Assembly: GCA_947453195.1 (NCBI GenBank)
Contig: CANGFO010000020.1
Span: forward strand, 1 to 34,586
Length of the DNA stretch: 34,586 nt
From: Flavobacteriaceae bacterium
GTDB lineage: Bacteria > Bacteroidota > Bacteroidia > Flavobacteriales > Flavobacteriaceae
Direction: 5' to 3'
Position 1 is the first letter of the stretch. Each line of letters starts with the position of its first letter. The notes beneath the pieces were generated by a model. The model had not been told where the DNA came from and did not search any database. It saw only the letters and a program-made list of their open reading frames with translations. Positions 9,449 to 18,130 of the stretch are shown one piece after another. The position numbers and the translations under genes are program-made.

Positions 9449-9456
9449 TATATTTG
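9449..9456 (+). promoter_or_regulatory. -7 promoter element for pepT
   Basis: This is TATATTTG, an exact TAnnTTTG match. Transcription would start near 9460, one base inside the ATG at 9459, so that codon is unlikely to be used. The ATG at 9480 would have a leader of about 20 nt. Confidence 0.55.
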
Positions 9457-9479
9457 CAATGAAACAAAATATACACTTC

Positions 9480-10727
9480 ATGCAACATATTATTGATCGA
9501 TTTATTAGCTATGCTATAATTGATACCGAATCGGATGCCAATTCAACCTCAACTCCCAGTACCTTCAAGCAATTTGATTTAGCTAATTTATTAGTTAAAG
9601 AATTAAAAACTATCGGACTTACAGATGTCACTATTGATGACAATGGTTATGTTATGGGGACTCTTAAAAGTAATGTAGATCATGAAGTACCTACAATTGG
9701 ATTTGTATCACATTACGACACTTCACCAGATTTTACTGGAAAAGATGTAAAACCGCAAATCGTTTCTAATTATGATGGTGGTGATATTATTTTAAATAAA
9801 GAACTCAACATCGTCCTATCTCCCAGCTATTTTAAAGATTTATTACTTTATAAAGGACAAACATTAATTACCACTAATGGGTTAACACTTCTTGGTGCCG
9901 ATGATAAAGCAGGTCTTACCGAGATTGTCACTGCAATGGAATATTTAGTGCAACATCCAGAAATTAAACACGGAAAAATCAGAGTTGGGTTTACACCCGA
10001 TGAAGAAATTGGCCGAGGTGCCGATATATTTGATGTTGAAAAATTTGGAGCACAATGGGCTTACACCATGGATGGAAGTCAAATTGGCGAATTAGAATAT
10101 GAAAATTTTAATGCGGCTGGTGCCAAAATTATCTTTAAAGGGAAAAGCGTTCACCCGGGTTACGCCAAAGGTAAAATGATTAACTCAATGCTAATTGCAA
10201 ATGATTTTATTAATGAATTGCCTAAGAATGAAATCCCACAAGAAACCATTGATTATGAAGGATTTTTTCATGTAACCGGAATTTCTGGAAGCCTAGAAGA
10301 AACCAAATTAGAATTGATCATTAGAGATCATGACATGCAGTTATTTGAAAAAAGAAAAGAACTAGTTAATCAAATTGTTGCAAAAATCAATGCAAAATAT
10401 GCCGCTCAATTTGGCGAAGACATTTGTATTACCGAAGTCAAAGATCAGTATTATAACATGCGTGAAAAAGTAGAACCTATGATGTTTATTGTAGATTTAG
10501 CCGAAAAAGCCATGCGCGAATTAGGAATTGAACCAATTATCAAACCAATTCGTGGAGGAACAGACGGATCTAGATTGTCTTACATGGGTTTACCTTGCCC
10601 CAATATCTTTGCTGGCGGGCATAATTTTCATGGTAAATACGAATATGTACCTGTAGAAAGCATGCAAAAAGCGGTAGATGTGATTGTGAAAATTGCCGAA
10701 TTAACAGCAACAACTAATTTTTCATAA
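9480..10727 (+). CDS. pepT: Peptidase T (tripeptide aminopeptidase)
   Basis: This cytoplasmic zinc aminopeptidase of family M20B removes the N-terminal residue from tripeptides. It has 415 residues, close to about 408 in E. coli PepT. Expected metal and catalytic residues are seen: H78 and D80 in SHYDTSPD, D141 in [10 protein letters not shown]175/E176 in [10 protein letters not shown]198 in YTMDGSQ and H381 in FAGGHNFHG. The start at 9480 ([18 protein letters not shown]) lines up with the usual PepT N-terminus. An ATG seven codons upstream at 9459 overlaps the predicted transcription start and is rejected. The gene has its own -7 box and is followed by a strong terminator, so it is probably monocistronic. 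Identification is firm. Confidence 0.95.
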   Translation: MQHIIDRFISYAIIDTESDANSTSTPSTFKQFDLANLLVKELKTIGLTDVTIDDNGYVMGTLKSNVDHEVPTIGFVSHYDTSPDFTGKDVKPQIVSNYDGGDIILNKELNIVLSPSYFKDLLLYKGQTLITTNGLTLLGADDKAGLTEIVTAMEYLVQHPEIKHGKIRVGFTPDEEIGRGADIFDVEKFGAQWAYTMDGSQIGELEYENFNAAGAKIIFKGKSVHPGYAKGKMINSMLIANDFINELPKNEIPQETIDYEGFFHVTGISGSLEETKLELIIRDHDMQLFEKRKELVNQIVAKINAKYAAQFGEDICITEVKDQYYNMREKVEPMMFIVDLAEKAMRELGIEPIIKPIRGGTDGSRLSYMGLPCPNIFAGGHNFHGKYEYVPVESMQKAVDVIVKIAELTATTNFS

Positions 10728-10744
10728 AAAAATACCCACTAATT

Positions 10745-10781
10745 AAATCCACAAGTAAAACTATTTGTGGATTTTTTTTTT
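10745..10781 (+). terminator. Rho-independent terminator of pepT
   Basis: A 10-bp stem (AAATCCACAA at 10745-10754 with TTGTGGATTT at 10765-10774) has a 10-nt loop and a T-run reaching 10781. It starts 17 bp after the pepT stop and ends only 6 bp before the ATG of the next gene. Confidence 0.85.
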
Positions 10782-10787
10782 GAATTT

Positions 10788-11381
10788 ATGGCTACAGAAA
10801 AACACATTTGGGACAAAGTAAACCAATGGAAAGAAGAAATAGAATTTCTTAAAACAATAATTGCAAAAACCGAATTAGTTGAAACAATTAAATGGGGCGC
10901 TCCTGTTTATACCTACCAAAATAAAAACATAATTGGTCTAGGCGGATTCAAATCCTATTTTGGAGTTTGGTTTATGAATGGTGTTTTTCTAATAGACCAA
11001 GCAAAGAAATTAGTAAATGCCCAAGAAGGTGTAACCAAAGCGTTACGACAATGGCGATTTCAATCTAAAGAAGAAATCGATGAAGAATTGTTATTGGAAT
11101 ATATTCATGAAGCCATCCAAAATGAGATGAAAGGCTTGAGTCACAAGCCCGAGAAAAAGAAAGTTGTACCATGTGATTTATTTGAAAACGAATTAAAGAA
11201 AGACACTGCACTTTCAAAAGCCTTTGAGCGATTTTCTGCCTACAAACAAAAAGAATTTATAGAATATATAGGATCTGCAAAGCAGGACAAAACCAAAGCT
11301 TCCCGAATGGAAAAAATAAAACCAATGATTATAAAAAACATTGGTTTAAATGATAAATATGCCGGTAAAAATTCTAAATAA
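10788..11381 (+). CDS. DUF1801 / YdeI-like protein
   Basis: This 197-residue cytoplasmic protein has an N-terminal DUF1801 domain (residues about 10-115: IKWGAPVYTYQNKNIIGLGG, YFGVWFMNG, LRQWRFQS). It is followed by a YdeI/OmpD-associated-type helical tail (FERFSAYKQKEFIEYIGSAK, TKASRMEKIKPMI). Families of this kind are widespread, with no proven biochemical role. The ATG at 10788 is used; an in-frame GTG at 10767 lies inside the pepT terminator hairpin and is rejected. The start codon sits 6 bp after the terminator T-run, so its promoter must overlap the terminator or read-through must occur. It converges on yajC, leaving a 10-bp gap. Confidence 0.85.
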   Translation: MATEKHIWDKVNQWKEEIEFLKTIIAKTELVETIKWGAPVYTYQNKNIIGLGGFKSYFGVWFMNGVFLIDQAKKLVNAQEGVTKALRQWRFQSKEEIDEELLLEYIHEAIQNEMKGLSHKPEKKKVVPCDLFENELKKDTALSKAFERFSAYKQKEFIEYIGSAKQDKTKASRMEKIKPMIIKNIGLNDKYAGKNSK

Positions 11382-11391
11382 ATCGATTGAT

Positions 11392-11673
11392 TTATTTTTT
11401 GGCAACTTCTGCTTTTTTATTTAATGAAATGGTCATTTCTGATGAAATAGAAGAACGCTCCATTTTTAATTTACCCGACATGGTTTCAATAACTACGGTA
11501 GTTTCTGCTAATTCAGCAATTTTTCCGTGAATACCACTTTTAGTGATAATCTTATCCCCTACTTTTAAACTACTTTCAAATTCTTTTTCTTTTTTTAATT
11601 TCTTTTGCTGTGGCAAAATCATAAAGAAATAAATAACCACAAACATTAAAAGAAACGGTAAATACTGCATCAT
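11392..11673 (-). CDS. yajC: Preprotein translocase subunit YajC
   Basis: This 93-residue inner-membrane protein is an accessory of the Sec translocon (SecDF-YajC). One N-terminal membrane segment (MMQYLPFLLMFVVIYFFMIL) is followed by the hallmark PQQKKLKKEKEFESSLKVGDKI and GIHGKI, and a short cytoplasmic beta domain. It starts 23 bp after the nusB stop on the same strand, so the two genes are probably co-transcribed, an arrangement common in Bacteroidota. MM at the start leaves a one-codon ambiguity. Confidence 0.95.
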   Translation of the reverse strand: MMQYLPFLLMFVVIYFFMILPQQKKLKKEKEFESSLKVGDKIITKSGIHGKIAELAETTVVIETMSGKLKMERSSISSEMTISLNKKAEVAKK

Positions 11674-11696
11674 ACTCTTATTTTTTTATTTATTAA

Positions 11697-12638
11697 TTAC
11701 ATCAAGCCTCTTCCGGCTTTATTGATTCTATTATTTGATTGGAAATCTTTTACTAAATTATCTAAAATTCCGTTGATAAATATACTACTTTTTGGAGTAG
11801 AATATTCTTTTGCCAATTCTAGATACTCATTAATGGTTACTTTCAATGGAATAGAAGGGAATTTTAAAAATTCACAAATTGCCATTTTCAAAATGATAGT
11901 ATCCAATTCGGCGATACGGTCCATATCCCAATTTGGAGTTTTATCTATAAATTCTTTTGCTAAAGCAGTTTCATTTAAAACGGTTTTTCTGAACAAATCT
12001 ATAGCAAAATCTTTATCTTCTTCATCCTTATAAATTGAAGGGATAGATACAATATTTTTCTTTTCAGTAATCTGTTTCAGTTGTTTTAATATTAGCGTAT
12101 TTACCACCGGAATATCATCTACCCAAGTCAATTTAAAATCTTCTAAATAAGAATACAGCTTTTCATTTGGAGCAATCAATTCAGAGAACATTTCGGCAAC
12201 AAAAGCCGAATGATCTTCAAAAGTAACGGCATTTTTACCCATATACTCTTCATACAATTCGCTTTGCTTAACTACTTGCAACAGCATTAAAATTGTATCA
12301 TCATTAATTTGCCAATTGTTAATTTTTCTATTATCAAGTGCGCTTTGTATCGATGTATTTTCATCTAAAGCAACTAAAATAGGATTGGTAACAAATCGTA
12401 AATTGGGATTTCTTTCTTCGGGAGTAGCTAAGTGTTTTTGCTTAGCAATTTCAATGTATTGAATTTCTTTTTTTCGAATTTCAACCAAGGAAGACAACAA
12501 GATTAAATACAAATCTTCTATGTTTTCAATACTGGCTTGTAAAAATTTTTCTTGTTTTTCAAGTACATCTGATCCACTTTGATGCATAGCATAAATGGAT
12601 TGCATTACTTTAACTCGGATATGTCTTCTGTTTAACAC
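11697..12638 (-). CDS. nusB: Transcription antitermination factor NusB, long Bacteroidota form
   Basis: NusB joins NusE (S10) on boxA RNA in rRNA antitermination. This protein has 313 residues, about twice the roughly 140 of E. coli NusB, because of an added central stretch; this is typical of Bacteroidota. The N-terminus has RRHIRVKVMQSIYAM, the usual R-x-x-R-x-x-x-x-Q-x-x-Y start of the fold. The C-terminal NusB core (about 200-305) contains NWDMDRIAELDTIILKMAI, ITINEYLELAKEYSTPKS-like residues and FINGILDNL. The start at 12638 gives the standard N-terminus. It is the first gene of a nusB-yajC pair and is preceded by the terminator of the leucine dehydrogenase gene. Confidence 0.93.
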   Translation of the reverse strand: MLNRRHIRVKVMQSIYAMHQSGSDVLEKQEKFLQASIENIEDLYLILLSSLVEIRKKEIQYIEIAKQKHLATPEERNPNLRFVTNPILVALDENTSIQSALDNRKINNWQINDDTILMLLQVVKQSELYEEYMGKNAVTFEDHSAFVAEMFSELIAPNEKLYSYLEDFKLTWVDDIPVVNTLILKQLKQITEKKNIVSIPSIYKDEEDKDFAIDLFRKTVLNETALAKEFIDKTPNWDMDRIAELDTIILKMAICEFLKFPSIPLKVTINEYLELAKEYSTPKSSIFINGILDNLVKDFQSNNRINKAGRGLM

Positions 12639-12668
12639 GGATAAGAACTTTTATTTGTATTTAATAAA

Positions 12669-12696
12669 CAAAGCGAAAGATTTCTCTTTCGCTTTG
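12669..12696 (-). terminator. Terminator of the leucine dehydrogenase gene
   Basis: A perfect 12-bp stem (CAAAGCGAAAGA with TCTTTCGCTTTG) has a 4-nt loop at 12681-12684. On the minus strand it is followed by a T-rich stretch (TTTATTAA). It lies 29 bp after the stop at 12726. Confidence 0.8.
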
Positions 12697-12725
12697 CAAA
12701 AATAAAACTATTTTTAAACCAGTAG

Positions 12726-13832
12726 CTATAAATTAGCCTTTTCTTTTTTTCTTTGTGCAATTCTAGCTTCAGCTATTTCCATTGCAGCCTTTTGTGGAGT
12801 TAAATTATTAGTTTTTGCATAATCAAAAATCTCTAAAGTAGTATTATAGATATTTTCTGTTCTACGCATCGCTTCTGCTTTGTCATAATGAGCAATTTCA
12901 GAAAAAACATTAATAATTCCACCCGCATTAATCAAGAAATCAGGTGCATACAAGATACCTCTTTGTTGCAAAATTGGTCCGTGAATATTTTCATTTGCCA
13001 ATTGATTGTTGGCAGCACCAGCAATAACTTTAGCTTTAATTTTATTTACAGTATCGTCATTAATAGTTGCACCAAGAGCACATGGAGCGTAAATATCTAC
13101 ATCAGCAGTATACAAATCAGCACCTGTATAAATAGTAGAACCATATTTAGCACTTACTTCTTGCAATCGATCTTCGTTGATGTCCGAAATTTGAACCAAG
13201 GCACCTTCTTTAGTTAAATAATCAACCAGAATTTCCCCAACATGCCCAATTCCTTGAACTAATATTTTCTTACCATCTAAGTTGTCTGAACCAAATTGAT
13301 ATTTAGCAGCAGCTTTCATACCCATATACACACCATATGCAGTAACAGGAGAAGGATTTCCAGAACCTCCACGAGATTCAGAAATTCCAGTTACATATGG
13401 AGTAACATCACGAACGGTATCCATATCGGCAGTTACCATTCCCACATCCTCTGCGGTAATATATCTTCCTGATAGTGAATTAACAAATTCTCCAAATTTA
13501 CGCATCAATTCAGGCGTTTTTTGAGTTTTAGCATCGCCAATAATTACGGCTTTACCTCCACCTAAATCCAAACCAGTAATTGCAGATTTATAGGTCATTC
13601 CACGAGAAAGACGTAATACATCATTTAATGCTTCCCACTCGTTGGCATAATTCCACATTCGAGTTCCACCCAAAGCAGGACCTAAAACCGAATTATGTAT
13701 GCCAATTATTGCTTTTAATCCAGTATCTTTGTCGTTGCAAAAAACGATTTGTTCATGATTATCAAAAGAAAGTTGCCCAAATACAGGGTCCATTTTTTGA
13801 AGTTCTTTTGCGGTCGTAATTTCTGTAGTCAT
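12726..13832 (-). CDS. Leucine dehydrogenase (Glu/Leu/Phe/Val dehydrogenase family)
   Basis: This NAD-dependent enzyme reversibly deaminates leucine and other branched-chain amino acids to 2-oxo acids. At 368 residues it is close to Bacillus leucine dehydrogenase. The substrate-binding lysine K82 (MTYKSA) and catalytic lysine K94 (LGGGKAVI) have the family's 12-residue spacing. The Rossmann dinucleotide motif is VQGIGHVG (192-199). An N-terminal GPALGGTRMW segment and C-terminal PDFLINAGGIINV segment are also typical. A TAnnTTTG element lies 40 bp upstream and a strong terminator follows, so it is a single transcription unit. Specificity for leucine rather than valine or phenylalanine rests on overall similarity. 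Confidence 0.92.
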   Translation of the reverse strand: MTTEITTAKELQKMDPVFGQLSFDNHEQIVFCNDKDTGLKAIIGIHNSVLGPALGGTRMWNYANEWEALNDVLRLSRGMTYKSAITGLDLGGGKAVIIGDAKTQKTPELMRKFGEFVNSLSGRYITAEDVGMVTADMDTVRDVTPYVTGISESRGGSGNPSPVTAYGVYMGMKAAAKYQFGSDNLDGKKILVQGIGHVGEILVDYLTKEGALVQISDINEDRLQEVSAKYGSTIYTGADLYTADVDIYAPCALGATINDDTVNKIKAKVIAGAANNQLANENIHGPILQQRGILYAPDFLINAGGIINVFSEIAHYDKAEAMRRTENIYNTTLEIFDYAKTNNLTPQKAAMEIAEARIAQRKKEKANL

Positions 13833-13871
13833 AAATTTTATTTGAGTTGCGACTTTATCAATAAGTCAGAG

Positions 13872-13879
13872 CAAATTTA
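13872..13879 (-). promoter_or_regulatory. -7 promoter element for leucine dehydrogenase
   Basis: The minus strand reads TAAATTTG, matching TAnnTTTG. The predicted start is near 13868, which leaves a leader of about 36 nt before the ATG at 13832. Confidence 0.5.
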
Positions 13880-14025
13880 ACTTATTATTCAAAATAATTC
13901 ACTTATTTTAAATTAAATTAGCATAATGTTAATAAAATTCAAAATATTTTAAATCATCAGAATTAAATATAATCAAAATAATTAACAATAATTATCATTT
14001 TATTGCATCATTTTAGAGTAAAAAC

Positions 14026-15789
14026 ATGAAAGAATTACAATATTTAAATAAATATTTTATCAAATATAAATACCGTTTTCTACTTGGTATTTTTATAACA
14101 ATTGTAGCACAAATATTTTCACTTTTCACTCCTAAACTAATTAGCAGATCTTTTAAATTAATAGAAGAATACAGTCATAACGTAGTCGCTTTAGATTCTG
14201 TAAAAAGTCAACTACTACAAAATATAGCGCTAATTTTAGGCACTACAATTATTGCTGGTATACTTACTTTCATAATGCGACAAACGCTAATTGTTATGTC
14301 AAGACATGTTGAATTTGATTTAAAAAATGAAGTGTTTAAACACTATGAAGTTCTGGATCAAAATTTCTATAAAAGAAATCGCACCGGAGATTTAATGAAT
14401 CGAATTAGTGAGGATGTTGCTAAAGTGAGAATGTATGTTGGACCTGCAGTTATGTATACTATAAATACTTTAATTAGATTTACAGTGGTAATTATTTTCA
14501 TGTATAATGTTTCGCCTAAATTAACTGTTTACACCCTGCTCCCTCTTCCTTTTTTATCTTATATTATTTATAAATTAAGCAAAGAAATAAACATAAGAAG
14601 CACTGTTTTTCAACAATACCTTTCTAAAGTTTCAAGCTACACACAAGAAGTTTTTTCGGGGATTAGAGTAATTAAAGCCTATTCTTTAGAGAATCAAAAC
14701 CAAGAAACCATTACCAATTTAGCAAACGAGAGCAAGGTTAAAAGCATGAGTTTGGCTAAAGTTCAATCGCTATTTGGTCCGTTAATGGTGACTTTAATTG
14801 GTGTAAGTAATTTGGTTGTGATTTATTTTGGTGGATTAATGTATATCAATCACGATCCCGAAATTCAAAATATTGGTGTCATAGCCGAATTCATTTTGTA
14901 TGTAAACATGCTTACCTGGCCGGTTGCCTCTATTGGATGGGTCTCCTCTTTAGTTCAAGAAGCTGAAGCTTCTCAAAAAAGAATTAATGAATTTTTAAAA
15001 ACCCAACCCGAGATACAAAACAAGAATACCGAAAAATCAACTATTCAAGGATCTATTTCTTTTGACAACGTGAGTTTCACCTATGAAGACACCAATATTC
15101 GTGCATTAAACAAGGTTTCTTTTACAATTAAGAAAGGAGAGACTTTAGCAATATTAGGAAAGACCGGTTCAGGAAAATCGAGTATTCTATCTTTAATTAC
15201 TAGAATGTACGACATAAAAGAAGGCGCTATAACTATTGACGGAGTTCCGATTGATCAAGTAAATTTATTTGATTTAAGAGAAAGCATAGGAATTGTCCCA
15301 CAAGATGCTTTCTTATTCTCAGACACTATTAAAAATAATATCAAATTCGGCAAAGAAAATGCTACCGATGAAGAGGTAATTACTGCAGCAAAAAAAGCAG
15401 CTGTTCATGAAAATATTATTCAGTTTAATCAACAATACGAAACCGTTTTAGGTGAACGAGGAATCACACTTTCTGGCGGTCAAAAACAGCGCGTATCTAT
15501 TGCCCGAGCAATAATTAAAGATGCAGAAATTCTGTTATTAGACGATTGTCTTTCGGCCGTAGATACCGAAACCGAAGAAACAATTTTGCAAAATTTACTT
15601 GAAATATCAAATAATAAAACAACCATAATTGTTAGCCACAGAGTGTCCTCAGCAAAAAATGCAGATAAAATTATCATCCTTGAGAATGGGAAAATACATC
15701 AAGAAGGCACTCATAATCAATTACTAAACCAAGAAGGATATTACAAAGAGTTGTATTACAAACAACTTTCTGAAAAAGAAATTCTATAA
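14026..15789 (+). CDS. ABC exporter half-transporter (MsbA/MdlB-like)
   Basis: This 587-residue half-transporter has six N-terminal membrane helices (residues about 15-310) fused to an ATPase domain (345-580). ATPase motifs are Walker A GKTGSGKSS (378-386), Q-loop VPQDAF (424-429), signature LSGGQ (482-486), Walker B ILLLDD (502-507) and switch histidine SHR (H538). The residue after the Walker B aspartate is D507, where most active exporters have glutamate. Such a change marks the weak site of heterodimeric exporters, but it also occurs in proteins thought to act alone. The fold fits lipid, drug or peptide export at the inner membrane; the substrate is unknown. No second half-transporter is adjacent. 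The DUF3276 gene follows after 66 bp. Confidence 0.92.
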   Translation: MKELQYLNKYFIKYKYRFLLGIFITIVAQIFSLFTPKLISRSFKLIEEYSHNVVALDSVKSQLLQNIALILGTTIIAGILTFIMRQTLIVMSRHVEFDLKNEVFKHYEVLDQNFYKRNRTGDLMNRISEDVAKVRMYVGPAVMYTINTLIRFTVVIIFMYNVSPKLTVYTLLPLPFLSYIIYKLSKEINIRSTVFQQYLSKVSSYTQEVFSGIRVIKAYSLENQNQETITNLANESKVKSMSLAKVQSLFGPLMVTLIGVSNLVVIYFGGLMYINHDPEIQNIGVIAEFILYVNMLTWPVASIGWVSSLVQEAEASQKRINEFLKTQPEIQNKNTEKSTIQGSISFDNVSFTYEDTNIRALNKVSFTIKKGETLAILGKTGSGKSSILSLITRMYDIKEGAITIDGVPIDQVNLFDLRESIGIVPQDAFLFSDTIKNNIKFGKENATDEEVITAAKKAAVHENIIQFNQQYETVLGERGITLSGGQKQRVSIARAIIKDAEILLLDDCLSAVDTETEETILQNLLEISNNKTTIIVSHRVSSAKNADKIIILENGKIHQEGTHNQLLNQEGYYKELYYKQLSEKEIL

Positions 15790-15855
15790 TTCTTGCACAA
15801 TTCTATTTTTTTTAGTTTTTTTGGAATTAGAAAACAATAAATTGACAGAACGATT

Positions 15856-16233
15856 ATGAGAGAAAACGACATGTTAGAAAAAGACGAAATCTTTTCTAAA
15901 GTATTAAGAGCTGGAAGAAGAACTTATTTCTTTGATGTAAGAGCAACTAAAGCAGACGACTATTACATCACCATTACTGAAAGTAAAAAATTTACCGAAG
16001 AAGATGGTTCCTTTCATTTCAAAAAACACAAAATTTATTTATACAAAGAAGATTTCACCGCTTTTAAAGAAATACTAGAAGAAATGACTTCTTTTGTTTT
16101 AAATAATAAAGGAGAGGAAGTAATTTCAGAAAGACACCAAAAAGATTTTAAGAGAGAATACAATTCCGAGCCAAACGAAGAAACCACTCAATCTGAAAAA
16201 AGCTTTACAGATATCGATTTTGACGATATTTAA
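15856..16233 (+). CDS. DUF3276 PUR-like nucleic-acid-binding protein
   Basis: This 125-residue protein belongs to DUF3276, the bacterial PUR-alpha-like family found in Bacteroidota and spirochaetes. The PUR repeat is seen at about residues 10-75: IFSKVLRAGRRTYFFDVRAT, DYYITITESKK, FKKHKIYLYKEDF. The tail is acidic and ends in a DIDFDDI-like sequence. Family members bind single-stranded nucleic acid; the cellular role in bacteria is not settled. A second ATG six codons in (15874, MLEKDE) is a possible alternative start. A bidirectional terminator follows it. Confidence 0.9.
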   Translation: MRENDMLEKDEIFSKVLRAGRRTYFFDVRATKADDYYITITESKKFTEEDGSFHFKKHKIYLYKEDFTAFKEILEEMTSFVLNNKGEEVISERHQKDFKREYNSEPNEETTQSEKSFTDIDFDDI

Positions 16234-16247
16234 TACTATATCAAAAC

Positions 16248-16280
16248 AAAAAAGTCCAAATATAATTTGGACTTTTTTTT
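16248..16280. terminator. Bidirectional terminator between convergent genes
   Basis: A 14-bp stem (AAAAAAGTCCAAAT at 16248-16261 with ATTTGGACTTTTTT at 16265-16278) has a 3-nt loop. A-run and T-run flanks allow it to act for the DUF3276 gene on plus and the Mpo1-like gene on minus. Confidence 0.88.
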
Positions 16281-16302
16281 ATATCTAATAGTTAAAACGC
16301 TA

Positions 16303-16770
16303 TTATTTTTTAGCTGCAAATAAATTCTGAATTACCCATGCCGGACCAATAAGCAAAAACTGTAAATCATTAATAAAAGATGGTTTTTTTCCTTCTACAT
16401 GATGACCATAAAATTGGCCTATCCAAGCTATTGCAAATACTCCAACTGAAAATAACAACAAATTTACATATTGCCCGATATAAAAATTAGCAAACAAACA
16501 CAAGAAGGCAAATACTGTAATTTTCATAGCCATCACCACCGATAATCGAATGTAAAAAAGTAATAAAAACACAAGAACTACAGCGGCCCAATTTTCTATC
16601 AGAGGAATATTTAATCTCAAATTATCAGAAATTATTGAAGTTGGAATACACATCAGTAATCCAATAATAGAAAAGAAAATAGCCGGAACGCAGATATAAT
16701 GTATCTTTTTATTTAACGAATTTTGATGACTAACAGCATATTCATCAAACCATTGATTTAGTGTTTTCAT
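16303..16770 (-). CDS. Mpo1-like (DUF962) membrane protein
   Basis: This 155-residue inner-membrane protein has about four membrane segments. It matches the DUF962/YGL010w family: an N-terminal WFDEYAVSHQNSLNKKIHY with conserved histidines, and a C-terminal GQFYGHHVEGKKPSF followed by LIGPAWV. Yeast Mpo1 of this family is an iron-dependent dioxygenase that shortens 2-hydroxy fatty acids by alpha-oxidation; the histidines seen here are the candidate iron ligands. The bacterial substrate is not known. It starts 3 bp after the stop of the cytochrome c gene, so the two share an mRNA. Confidence 0.9.
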   Translation of the reverse strand: MKTLNQWFDEYAVSHQNSLNKKIHYICVPAIFFSIIGLLMCIPTSIISDNLRLNIPLIENWAAVVLVFLLLFYIRLSVVMAMKITVFAFLCLFANFYIGQYVNLLLFSVGVFAIAWIGQFYGHHVEGKKPSFINDLQFLLIGPAWVIQNLFAAKK

Positions 16771-16773
16771 AAA

Positions 16774-17055
16774 CTAATTTTTAGATAAATAAGCAATAAT
16801 TTTATCCATATCGGCATCCTGTAATCGTGCTTGAAATTGCATTTTTTTCAAAATTGGTTGCCAAGCCTGAATGGAATAACTTTTTGGGTCATAAAGTTTG
16901 TGGCATTTTGCACAATTATTTTCAAAAATTTCTTTTCCCTTGTTTTGCTTCGCTATAAGTAAGGCAAGTTCTGATTTTGCAATCGATGCCTTTGATGGTC
17001 CGCAGGAGTTAATTACTACTGCTAATAAAAACGAAACTATAATTCTATATTTCAT
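16774..17055 (-). CDS. Small c-type cytochrome lipoprotein
   Basis: This 93-residue protein has a lipoprotein signal (MKYRIIVSFLLAVVINSC, lipidated at C18), then a short helix and a single haem-binding motif C48-A-K-C51-H52. M72 (KKMQF) is the likely second iron ligand. At about 75 mature residues it is a minimal class I cytochrome c. It would sit on the periplasmic side, anchored by lipid, and carry electrons; the partner is unknown. The gene is placed between the terminator of the PPIase gene and the Mpo1-like gene, with which it forms a two-gene unit. A direct link between a cytochrome and a fatty-acid dioxygenase is possible but unproven. Confidence 0.88.
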   Translation of the reverse strand: MKYRIIVSFLLAVVINSCGPSKASIAKSELALLIAKQNKGKEIFENNCAKCHKLYDPKSYSIQAWQPILKKMQFQARLQDADMDKIIAYLSKN

Positions 17056-17082
17056 GATTTTTGATTTTAAAAAAGTAAATAT

Positions 17083-17115
17083 AAAAAAATCCCAATAGAA
17101 CTAACTATCGGGATT
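17083..17115 (-). terminator. Terminator of the dual PPIase gene
   Basis: On the minus strand an 11-bp stem (AATCCCGATAG with CTATTGGGATT, one G-U pair) has a 6-nt loop at 17099-17104 and is followed by a T-run of seven (17089 down to 17083). It begins 21 bp after the PPIase stop. Confidence 0.85.
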
Positions 17116-17135
17116 AATATTAACTTAGTTTTTTG

Positions 17136-18068
17136 TTATTTAACATCCATTAATTCCACATCAAAAATCAAAGTAGCATTTGGAGGAATAACTCCTCCTG
17201 CACCACTTTCACCATAAGCTAAATAAGATGGAATTACAAAGCGCGCTTTATCACCCACTTGAAGTAATGCAATTCCTTCATCCCAACCTTCAATTACTTG
17301 ACCTTGACCTAATCTAAATTCGATTGGTTTTTTTCTTGGATAAGATGAATCAAATACTTTTCCGTTATCTAATGAACCCTCATAATGAACAGCAACTGTT
17401 TTACCACTTTCTGCTTGTTTACCTGATCCTTTTTGAATCATTTTATATCGTAAACCGCTTGCTGTTTTATCAAAACCAGCGGCTAGTTTTTCCATTGATT
17501 CTTCAGCTTTCTTTTTAGCTTCTTCGATTTTTTTTAAACGAGCACCTTCAAAAGTTCTAAACGCTTCAATTGCATTCCATTTTTCCGCTTCTTCTCCAAC
17601 TCTAACTACTTCCATAGATTCGATAAGATCCCCTTGAGCAATTGCATCAACAATATCTTGACCGTCAACCACATGCCCAAATACGGTATGCTTATTATCC
17701 AACCAAGTTGTTGGCACATGGGTAATAAAAAACTGAGAACCGTTAGATGCTGGCCCTGAATTAGCCATTGATAATACTCCTGGTTTATCATGCTTTAAAC
17801 TTGGGTGAAATTCGTCTTCAAAGCTATATCCTGGTCCGCCTGTTCCAATTCCTTTAGGACACCCCCCTTGAATCATAAAATCAGGAATTACTCTATGAAA
17901 TTTTAATCCGTCATAATAAGGTTTACCCATTGGTTTTGCAGAATTCTCAAGTTGTCCTTCAGCCAATCCTACAAAGTTTCCAACAGTTCCAGGGGTTAAA
18001 TCGTGTGTTAGTTTAACTAAAATCGCACCTTTTGAGGTGTTGAATTTAGCATATATTCCGTTTTCCAT
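17136..18068 (-). CDS. Dual-domain peptidyl-prolyl isomerase (cyclophilin-FKBP fusion)
   Basis: This 310-residue protein speeds cis-trans isomerisation of prolyl bonds during folding. Residues about 5-160 are a cyclophilin domain with the catalytic arginine R59 in [13 protein letters not shown] and the NGSQFFIT motif (109-116). A charged helical linker (175-200) follows. Residues about 205-310 are an FKBP domain with Y229, F239-D240, V258-I259, W262 and Y285 of the binding pocket. Cyclophilin-then-FKBP fusions are known from Flavobacterium. No signal peptide is visible, so it is cytoplasmic. The ATG at 18068 is chosen: an in-frame TTG at 18095 lies within the -7 promoter element. It is monocistronic with its own terminator. 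Confidence 0.95.
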   Translation of the reverse strand: MENGIYAKFNTSKGAILVKLTHDLTPGTVGNFVGLAEGQLENSAKPMGKPYYDGLKFHRVIPDFMIQGGCPKGIGTGGPGYSFEDEFHPSLKHDKPGVLSMANSGPASNGSQFFITHVPTTWLDNKHTVFGHVVDGQDIVDAIAQGDLIESMEVVRVGEEAEKWNAIEAFRTFEGARLKKIEEAKKKAEESMEKLAAGFDKTASGLRYKMIQKGSGKQAESGKTVAVHYEGSLDNGKVFDSSYPRKKPIEFRLGQGQVIEGWDEGIALLQVGDKARFVIPSYLAYGESGAGGVIPPNATLIFDVELMDVK

Positions 18069-18092
18069 TTCTTGTGTTTTATTTAATTGTTG

Positions 18093-18100
18093 CAAATTTA
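18093..18100 (-). promoter_or_regulatory. -7 promoter element for the PPIase gene
   Basis: The minus strand reads TAAATTTG (TAnnTTTG). Transcription would start near 18089, giving a leader of about 21 nt. It lies back to back with the element at 18131-18138. Confidence 0.55.
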
Positions 18101-18130
18101 TAATATTATTAAATATAAACTCTAAAATTG

